Assembly: GCA_029858245.1 (NCBI GenBank)
Contig: JAOUFL010000044.1
Span: forward strand, 1-11,935
Reading direction: 5' to 3'
Length of the DNA stretch: 11,935 nt
From: Candidatus Zixiibacteriota bacterium
GTDB taxonomy: Bacteria; Zixibacteria; MSB-5A5; RBG-16-43-9
The notes below the pieces were generated by a model that ran no database searches, was not told the DNA's origin, and saw only the letters and a program-made list of their open reading frames with translations. Shown one piece after another: positions 5,723 to 10,595 of the stretch; position 1 is the stretch's first letter, and every line of letters begins with the position of its first letter. Both the position numbers and the translations under genes were made by a program.

Positions 5723-5919
5723 ACCCATTTTATACTAAGCAATTGTTGTGCCAGAATAAATGAAAATTATATAAGGTAACTTCCTATATTTCAAATAGTT
5801 AACATCTGGGCTTTTCCCTTTATATCCTTTAATCAGAAATATTGTTCAAATTTTGGACATCATAATCTGGTTATTCCATCTATGTTCTATACTATCTTAA
5901 AGTTACAGTGAGATTTTTT

Positions 5920-5936
5920 TGTCAATTATATTGACA
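5920..5936. promoter_or_regulatory. operator-like palindrome TGTCAAT-TAT-ATTGACA
   Basis: Perfect 7-base arms with a 3-base centre, 146 bases before the portal start. The right arm contains a TTGACA hexamer but has no good -10 partner at normal spacing. It is the shape expected for a dimeric repressor site; no cognate regulator is known. Confidence 0.4.
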
Positions 5937-5963
5937 CAAATAATTAACTCTACGCACAGAGAT

Positions 5964-5989
5964 GATTCTCTATGGATTTATATAGAATC
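5964..5989. repeat. imperfect hairpin, outer arms GATTCT/AGAATC
   Basis: Thirteen-base arms with about three mismatches upstream of the portal gene, running into the palindrome GAATCGATTC (5985-5994). There is no T-run, so it is not a classical terminator. Confidence 0.3.
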
Positions 5990-6082
5990 GATTCAAAAAA
6001 GCTACTCTTAAGATGTGAATGATGACAGACTGATTAAATTTGAATAAAGAAGTGATTTTTTAAATCAATTTTCAAGGTGAAA

Positions 6083-7366
6083 ATGGGAATTAAAACCATA
6101 CTCAAGAATCTTAAACTGCGAAGAAGCTTTTCATCCGAAGAAAAACATCCGGGATTTCCAGGTGCTAAGTTTAGCTATCCTTCAAAACCTGTTTCTAAAA
6201 GTCCATTTATCACCGAAGAAAGTGGGCTGGTTGAATTCAGGGGATTTTTTGATTATTCTTTCAGAATCAGGTTGTACAGGTTTCTCCGGGATAACATTCC
6301 CGCACTAAACTCTGCTATCTGGACCTGGACCAGGCTCGGCTCTGCGCCTTCTTCTTACCGGTTAAAAGGATCGGACAACCGGGAAATCCTGAAGGTGGGT
6401 GAAAAGATAATCTCTGATTTAGACCGTAGATTGTATCAGCACTCTTTCCATAAATTCGGAGGGAAAGAAGCACTTCTTTCGCAATTCTTCTTTTCACTTT
6501 TCACGGATGGAGCAGTTTGCGGAGAAGTAGTTCTGGAACCCTCACAGAACAAGATTGGAAGATTTTATTTTATCGACCCCTCCAGCATAAGGTTCAAATT
6601 AAACCATTCCAACTGGGAACTCTATCAGGAGGCAGATGGTGAGCAAATACGCCTGAACCAGAACTCCACTTACTATTACGGTTTAGACCCGGATTCCGAG
6701 GATCCGAGAGGACGAAGTCTACTGTCTTCCATACCGTTTGTATCCAAAGTCGAGCAAAGGCTTCTTTCCGATATGCAAAAAAGCATGCACAATGCCGGTT
6801 ATCATCGTCTACACGTCAAACTCAAACCTCCGGAGATATTACCCTCTGAATCTTATGAGGCATATACCAGAAGAGCAAACCAGTATTTTGAAGATACGAT
6901 GGGAATGATGAAAAAACTCTCGGTAGAGGATAATCCCATTACCTGGAATGACGTGCAAATAGATTACATAGGACCATCCGGCACTTATGCTTCCACCACT
7001 TCCTGGTATATCAACCATAAGGCACTTATCGAGGAAATCAGCGCTGGCGTCCATCTGGATCCTTTCATCCTGGGTTATTCATATGGGGCTCCCTACTCCT
7101 GGGCTCAGATCAAGTATGAGTTGATTCAAAGGAATATAATCTCCATACAGTCATCTGCCAAGAACTTCATGGAATGGATTTATAATTTAGAACTGGCTCT
7201 GCAGGGTTTAAATCTGGAATATGAACATTGCTTTGATAACCGCAGGGCTTTTGGACTTCTGGAGAAGAGGAATGCAGAGAAGATAGCACTTGAGAATATA
7301 ATTTCAAAGAAAGATTCAGGCTTGATATCAGAAGAGGAGGCAAAAAAGGAGCTGGAGAATCTATAG
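6083..7366 (+). CDS. phage portal protein
   Basis: 427 residues. Portal proteins form the ring at one vertex of the phage head through which terminase pumps DNA. Family features seen: the early helix region LRDNIPALNSAIWTWTRLGS (68-87), then a core hairpin region with TDGAVCGEVVLEP and GRFYFIDPSSIRF (141-171). Next comes EDPRGRSLLSSIPFV leading into a long helix up to MHNAGYHRLHV (206-245). The C-terminal part has GVHLDPFILGYSYG and SWAQIKYELIQRNI (322-352), with a charged helical tail. Length and order fit a complete portal. I chose ATG 6083 over the GTG two codons earlier because AAGGTG is then at proper distance. The terminase gene follows 235 bases downstream on the same strand, the reverse of the usual terminase-portal order, with two palindromic repeats in the gap. 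Protease and capsid genes are not adjacent. No frameshift or stop is seen. Confidence 0.8.
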   Translation: MGIKTILKNLKLRRSFSSEEKHPGFPGAKFSYPSKPVSKSPFITEESGLVEFRGFFDYSFRIRLYRFLRDNIPALNSAIWTWTRLGSAPSSYRLKGSDNREILKVGEKIISDLDRRLYQHSFHKFGGKEALLSQFFFSLFTDGAVCGEVVLEPSQNKIGRFYFIDPSSIRFKLNHSNWELYQEADGEQIRLNQNSTYYYGLDPDSEDPRGRSLLSSIPFVSKVEQRLLSDMQKSMHNAGYHRLHVKLKPPEILPSESYEAYTRRANQYFEDTMGMMKKLSVEDNPITWNDVQIDYIGPSGTYASTTSWYINHKALIEEISAGVHLDPFILGYSYGAPYSWAQIKYELIQRNIISIQSSAKNFMEWIYNLELALQGLNLEYEHCFDNRRAFGLLEKRNAEKIALENIISKKDSGLISEEEAKKELENL

Positions 7367-7491
7367 TTACTCGATTTACCGAGCATAAGTATGTAGTTTG
7401 ACCTTTTCCGAGAGTCCTGAGAAAGTTTTAGGACATGGTCATTGCGGTCCCGCCAAAAGTGATAGATTCTTCTAAACGATAAAAAAAGTTT

Positions 7492-7519
7492 GTAGAGACG
7501 CATGGCTATGCGTCTCTAT
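7492..7519. repeat. 28-base palindrome, copy 2
   Basis: Identical to 1547-1574 except for the last base, where C is replaced by T. It leaves 11-base perfect arms TAGAGACGCAT/ATGCGTCTCTA around GGCT. It lies between the portal and terminase genes. Confidence 0.8.
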
Positions 7520-7547
7520 GTAGTAGCAATATTATAAAAGCCAGCAA

Positions 7548-7566
7548 GGGTGGGGTTATCCCACCC
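7548..7566. repeat. short palindrome, arms GGGTGGG/CCCACCC
   Basis: Perfect 7-base arms around GTTAT, followed by CCTAT, the same tail as several palindromes at 976-1138. It ends 35 bases before the terminase start codon. Confidence 0.6.
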
Positions 7567-7601
7567 CTATATATATCTGGATATTCATTAACCGAGGTAT
7601 A

Positions 7602-8936
7602 TTGTTACATAAAACCTATTCCTGGAGAAAGGCACTTAAAGACCCAGTCTATTTTGCCAGGGAATTTCTGGAGATAGAGCCGCATCCTGGTCAAGCCAGC
7701 TGGTTAAGTAATTCCATCAAACCTGAAAACGCTTTACATACCGGAAACCGATGGGGTAAAAGCCTGTGCCAGGCAATAAAAATTATGCACCATTGTATTT
7801 TCAAAATCCGCAAGACCAAATACAATACTGCAGGTAAATATACTGCGGTGAACGTTTCCATAACTCTGGACCAGGCAAGGATCATCCTGGATAAAGCCAC
7901 CGGTCTATTAAAAGGAAAAAGAATTTTAGAACCCCTGGTAACTGATATAAAACAAACACCTTTTCCCCATATTATTTTCTCCAATACAGCGGTTTTCTGG
8001 GCACGCTCCTCGCAGAGAAGAGGGGAGTATCTTTTAGGGCATGATTACGACTACTGTAATTTCGATGAAGTAGCTTTCGAGCCTCATCCCGAATATGTGG
8101 TAAATAACGTTATTATGATGAGGCTTTGCGACAGAGGAGGGATACTGGATTATACCTCAACTCCCAGGGGTAAAAACTGGTTTTATAGAAAGTGCCTGGA
8201 ATTGAAATCTCATCCCGAATACGGGTATGTTCAATCCGGGGATACCCGGGAGAATCCTTATATCTCCACCGAATATATGCAGAGAAAATTAAAGACGCTT
8301 TCGCAATCGAAGATCGAGCAGAATATAATAGGGAATTTTATTGACGATCCGGATCAGGTCATCGAGGAAAAGTACATCAGCCAGTCGACATCTCTGTCTG
8401 GCGGACTTTCTCTTCCACGAGAAAATCACCAATACTCCACAGGCTGGGACCTGGCCAGGAAACGAGCTTATACCGTGGGTATAACTCTGGACGTAACCAG
8501 CAAGCCTTATCAGTTAGTCTGCATCGAAAGGTTTCAGAGGGACTGGAAAGAGACCTTTGAAGCTATCCGGAGGAGAAAAAAAGAATTCGGGGGAGAGGTT
8601 TTGATTGATTCCACAGGTTTGGGTGACGTGGTGGTGGAAGAGCTTAAGGATATAAATGCCCGAGGATTTAATTTTGGAGAAAAAGGTGGAAAAGCAAGGT
8701 CAGAGCTTATAGCTAATCTGCAGAAGGAGCATGCCCTGGGGAATATCGCCTACCCCTATATCGAGCTTCCGGAAGAAGACGGCTCTTTGTGGTCCCTGCA
8801 GGATGAGCTGAGGAATTTCACCTGGGATACCAGGGAAGGATGTGATGCGGTGATGGCTCTGGCTCTGGCTTTGTGGAATGTGAGAAGACCGGAACAGTTA
8901 GTTTTGGTTCTGGAGCCGAGGGTGGAGAGGATATAG
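7602..8936 (+). CDS. terL: phage terminase large subunit (ATPase and nuclease)
   Basis: 444 residues. This is the motor that cuts phage DNA and pumps it through the portal. ATPase domain: a Q-motif-like HPGQASW (28-34), Walker A TGNRWGKS (47-54) with Thr in place of the first Gly, as in many terminases, Walker B DYDYCNFDE (148-156), and coupling motif TSTPRG (185-190). Nuclease domain of RNase H fold: candidate metal ligands Asp283 (GWDLA), Asp336 (VLIDSTG) and Asp415 (GCDAVMALA). All motifs are present, so it should be active. The start is TTG at 7602, with GAGG four bases upstream; no ATG offers a better choice. The 66 bases at its 3' end are repeated, diverged, at 10295-10360 beyond the toxin-antitoxin genes. 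No small terminase subunit is visible nearby. Family call secure. Confidence 0.92.
   Translation: MLHKTYSWRKALKDPVYFAREFLEIEPHPGQASWLSNSIKPENALHTGNRWGKSLCQAIKIMHHCIFKIRKTKYNTAGKYTAVNVSITLDQARIILDKATGLLKGKRILEPLVTDIKQTPFPHIIFSNTAVFWARSSQRRGEYLLGHDYDYCNFDEVAFEPHPEYVVNNVIMMRLCDRGGILDYTSTPRGKNWFYRKCLELKSHPEYGYVQSGDTRENPYISTEYMQRKLKTLSQSKIEQNIIGNFIDDPDQVIEEKYISQSTSLSGGLSLPRENHQYSTGWDLARKRAYTVGITLDVTSKPYQLVCIERFQRDWKETFEAIRRRKKEFGGEVLIDSTGLGDVVVEELKDINARGFNFGEKGGKARSELIANLQKEHALGNIAYPYIELPEEDGSLWSLQDELRNFTWDTREGCDAVMALALALWNVRRPEQLVLVLEPRVERI
8871..8936 (+). repeat. terL 3'-end direct repeat, intact copy
   Basis: The last 22 codons of terL, including the stop. They align without gaps to 10295-10360 with 54 of 66 bases identical. 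Most differences are synonymous or conservative, so both copies descend from a functional terL. Confidence 0.85.
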
Positions 8937-9007
8937 ATGCCGTATATTCTTCTGGTAGATTAATAATCTTGCTAAACGCTTTGAAAAATCACTTTAGATA
9001 ATTTATG

Positions 9008-9022
9008 TTTTATCCGATAAAA
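9008..9022. promoter_or_regulatory. candidate antitoxin operator, arms TTTTATC/GATAAAA
   Basis: Perfect 7-base arms around one C, ending 28 bases before the -35 box of the toxin-antitoxin promoter. Helix-turn-helix antitoxins usually repress their own promoter through such sites. Confidence 0.4.
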
Positions 9023-9026
9023 TAAT

Positions 9027-9070
9027 AATGTAAAAAATTCAAACATTCTCTTGACAAATTTATTTACATT
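9027..9070. promoter_or_regulatory. inverted half-sites AATGTAAA/TTTACATT around the -35 box
   Basis: Perfect 8-base arms at 9027-9034 and 9063-9070. The right arm lies between the -35 and -10 boxes, so a bound antitoxin could block polymerase. Alternative or additional operator to the palindrome at 9008-9022. Confidence 0.4.
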
Positions 9071-9079
9071 TCGTATAAT
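9051..9079 (+). promoter_or_regulatory. full-consensus sigma-70 promoter of the toxin-antitoxin operon
   Basis: TTGACA (9051-9056), a 17-base spacer and TATAAT (9074-9079), the exact consensus. The expected start near 9086 leaves a short leader with AGGAGG (9090-9095) five bases before the ATG. Confidence 0.9.
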
Positions 9080-9100
9080 ATAACAGACGAGGAGGTAAGG

Positions 9101-9886
9101 ATGAGCACAATTTATAAAAAACTTGGGGAAAGAATTAAAAAATTAAGGGAAGGAGCTGGAATTACTCAGGAGAGGGTGGCAAAATTGTTAGGAGTTTCTC
9201 GTCCAACTATTTCTCAAATAGAGTCAGGTGAAGGGAAAATTTCAGCTGAGGAATTATTAAAAATTGCTAATCTATTTAACCTCAGTGTACAGAGTTTGCT
9301 AGATTTGGAAAAAGAGCCAGAGATTGTATTAAAGAAGGATATGAGTGTTAGAGCTGTAAAACCTTCAATTAGAATCAATGTCCCTCAAAAGAATTTAGAG
9401 AAGTTCAAAGAGGTTCTGGTTTATATCCTGGATAAAGTTGGGTCAAAAGAAAATATTGGAGAGACTGTTATCTACAAACTTCTTTACTTCATTGATTTTG
9501 ATTACTACGAAAGGTATGAGGAGCAGTTAATTGGCGCAACTTATATTAAAAATACGCATGGTCCCACCCCCTTGGAATTCAAGAAGATAATTGAAAAAAT
9601 AATGGACAAGGAAATTATGAAAGTCAAAAGCAAATATTTCCAATATCCTCAAACCAAATATCTACCTTTAAGAAAACCAGACCTTTCTAAGTTGAAAGCT
9701 AATGAAATTAAGACAATTGATGATGTTTTGAATAAGCTTTCTGATTATAATGCTAAAGAAATAAGTGAATATTCCCATAATGATGTTCCCTGGATAACAA
9801 CCGAGAGTGGGAAAATTATAGAATATGAATCTGTGTTTTATCGGACACTTCCTTATTCGGTTAGAGAATATAGAGATGACATTTAG
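9101..9886 (+). CDS. XRE-type helix-turn-helix / Panacea (DUF4065, SocA-like) antitoxin
   Basis: 261 residues. Residues 5-68 are an XRE/Cro-type DNA-binding domain (LGERIKKLREGAGITQERVA, then GVSRPTISQIESGEG and a fifth helix). After a linker of about 30 residues, 98-215 match the Panacea/DUF4065 pattern: TVIYKLLYFIDFDYYERY, then LIGATYIKNTHGPTPLEFKK with the diagnostic HGPTP. Panacea is a known antitoxin domain that neutralises many unrelated toxins, and the DNA-binding part would autorepress the operon. A consensus promoter and AGGAGG ribosome site precede it, with operator-like repeats around the promoter. The gene overlaps the next one by 11 bases, typical of translational coupling in toxin-antitoxin pairs. 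Base composition is clearly more AT-rich than the neighbouring terL, suggesting separate arrival. Antitoxin role inferred from domains and context; high confidence for domains. Confidence 0.88.
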   Translation: MSTIYKKLGERIKKLREGAGITQERVAKLLGVSRPTISQIESGEGKISAEELLKIANLFNLSVQSLLDLEKEPEIVLKKDMSVRAVKPSIRINVPQKNLEKFKEVLVYILDKVGSKENIGETVIYKLLYFIDFDYYERYEEQLIGATYIKNTHGPTPLEFKKIIEKIMDKEIMKVKSKYFQYPQTKYLPLRKPDLSKLKANEIKTIDDVLNKLSDYNAKEISEYSHNDVPWITTESGKIIEYESVFYRTLPYSVREYRDDI

Positions 9887-10244
9887 TGAAATTGATAAAC
9901 TACCTGAATTTGAAAAGGATTTGAAAAAACTTCTGAAAAGGTTTCCCACCCTTGAGGATGACCTGAAGGTCTTCATTAAAGTTCAACTAAATCTTTATCA
10001 TAAGCAGAAAATTGATAATAAGGGAATATTTCGTGTTTCTGGATTACAAACTGAAAATCCAAAGATATATATAGCAAAGAAATTTACGTGTAAATCACTG
10101 AAGGGGACAGGAGCGTTATCGGGCATCAGAGTAGTTTATGCTTGTTTTGAAGAAAAGGATAAAATTGAATTAATTGAGATTTTTTATAAGGGTGATAAAG
10201 AAAAAGAAGACTGGGACAGGATATTTAAATACTATAAAAAATAA
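9876..10244 (+). CDS. RelE/HigB-like toxin, partner of the Panacea antitoxin
   Basis: 122 residues from the ATG at 9876, which overlaps the antitoxin stop at 9884-9886. A longer form from 9825 would only add residues encoded inside the antitoxin gene. The pattern fits the RelE/ParE/HigB fold: an N-terminal helical pair FEKDLKKLLKRFPTLEDDLK, basic middle strands YIAKKFTCKSLKGTG, and the C-terminal strands SGIRVVYACFEEKDKIELIEIFYKGDKEKED that mark this family. Members with ribosome-dependent mRNA cleavage use basic and aromatic residues near the end. The C-terminal RIFKYYKK is suitable, but exact catalytic residues cannot be assigned by eye. AT-rich like its partner. A displaced piece of terL lies 40-115 bases downstream. 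The toxin call rests on fold pattern and pairing; target unknown. Confidence 0.75.
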   Translation: MTFSEIDKLPEFEKDLKKLLKRFPTLEDDLKVFIKVQLNLYHKQKIDNKGIFRVSGLQTENPKIYIAKKFTCKSLKGTGALSGIRVVYACFEEKDKIELIEIFYKGDKEKEDWDRIFKYYKK

Positions 10245-10285
10245 ACATAGTATTTTTTGAAAAAAGTAGCTAAAACAGCAAGACA

Positions 10286-10360
10286 AGTGTAGCCTTGTTT
10301 AATGTAAAATGACCGGAACAGCTTATACTGGTTCTGGAGCCAAGGGTGGAGAGGATGTAG
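10286..10360 (+). pseudogene. displaced remnant of a terL 3' end
   Basis: Reading AGT at 10286 onward gives S-V-A-L-F-N-V-K-stop-P-E-Q-L-I-L-V-L-E-P-R-V-E-R-M-stop, against A-L-A-L-W-N-V-R-R-P-E-Q-L-V-L-V-L-E-P-R-V-E-R-I-stop in terL. From 10295 the match is ungapped, with 54 of 66 bases identical and mainly synonymous or conservative changes. An in-frame TGA replaces one Arg codon. No earlier terL homology is visible upstream, where the toxin gene ends at 10244. It is either the original terL end pushed aside by an insertion or the tail of a lost second terL. Confidence 0.8.
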
Positions 10361-10404
10361 GTAGAAGTTAGATGTGAGAGGTAAGACGTGAGACGAAAAT
10401 GCAG

Positions 10405-10432
10405 GGAGGTTCTCTGCGACCTCTGATTTTTT
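10405..10432 (+). terminator. possible terminator of the toxin-antitoxin operon
   Basis: GGAGGT (10405-10410) pairs with ACCTCT (10419-10424), including one G-U pair, around an 8-base loop. TTTTTT follows at 10427-10432. The stem is short and the distance from the toxin stop is 160 bases, so this is tentative. Confidence 0.4.
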
Positions 10433-10460
10433 GGGATAAAACAATGCGTCTAATGTGGAC

Positions 10461-10505
10461 AGATTGCTTCTTTACCCTCTGTTGTCAAGACTCCTTGCAA
10501 TGACG
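10461..10505. repeat. dispersed imperfect-palindromic repeat of the ATTGCTTC...TTGCAATGACG type
   Basis: Begins AGATTGCTTC and ends CTCCTTGCAATGACG. It resembles a REP-like sequence I know from many bacterial genomes (CGTCATTGCGAGGAG...GAAGCAATCT on the other strand). The middle is degenerate here. Only one copy is in the window, so the call rests on recall. Confidence 0.45.
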
Positions 10506-10519
10506 TTGAGTAAAATGCA

Positions 10520-10548
10520 GGGGCACCCCGCAATTGGCGGGATGCCCC
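10520..10548. repeat. GC-rich hairpin between convergent genes
   Basis: GGGGCACCCCGC (10520-10531) pairs with GCGGGATGCCCC (10537-10548) with one mismatch around AATTG. No T-run follows on either strand. It could still slow polymerase between the convergent toxin and secreted-protein genes. Confidence 0.5.
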
Positions 10549-10595
10549 CGCAATGTCTCCCTGAGATGATTTGCCCTATATCTAATAAAAAATAA

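Larger units (their letters stand above)
5723..6082. other. gene-free stretch upstream of the portal gene
   Basis: 360 AT-rich bases with no supported coding region. They contain one operator-like palindrome (5920-5936), one imperfect hairpin (5964-5989) and the portal ribosome binding site AAGGTG (6074-6079). I see no convincing -35/-10 pair for the portal gene. Confidence 0.5.
10245..10595. other. gene-free, repeat-rich junction downstream of the toxin gene
   Basis: 351 bases with no intact gene. In order: a terL 3' remnant (10286-10360), a low-complexity purine-rich patch of the GTAAGACGTGAGACG type (about 10360-10395), a possible terminator (10405-10432), an imperfect repeat (10461-10505) and a strong hairpin (10520-10548). 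It looks like an old insertion and rearrangement junction. Confidence 0.6.

Noticed and set aside
5931..5956. Promoter with TTGACA before the portal gene
   Set aside because: No -10-like hexamer lies at 16-18 bases; the nearest candidate (TACGCA) is at 14 bases, so the hexamer is better read as a palindrome arm.
7180..7503. Minus-strand frame across the portal 3' end
   Set aside because: It is the reverse shadow of the portal coding sequence and has no ribosome binding site or protein-like pattern.
9825..9875. Longer toxin start adding 17 residues
   Set aside because: The extra residues lie wholly within the antitoxin gene in another frame, and the ATG at 9876 gives the usual short overlap and a family-like N-terminus.
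10232..10444. Minus-strand 70-codon frame over the terL remnant
   Set aside because: It crosses the toxin end, the terL remnant and low-complexity repeats, so it is a chance frame.
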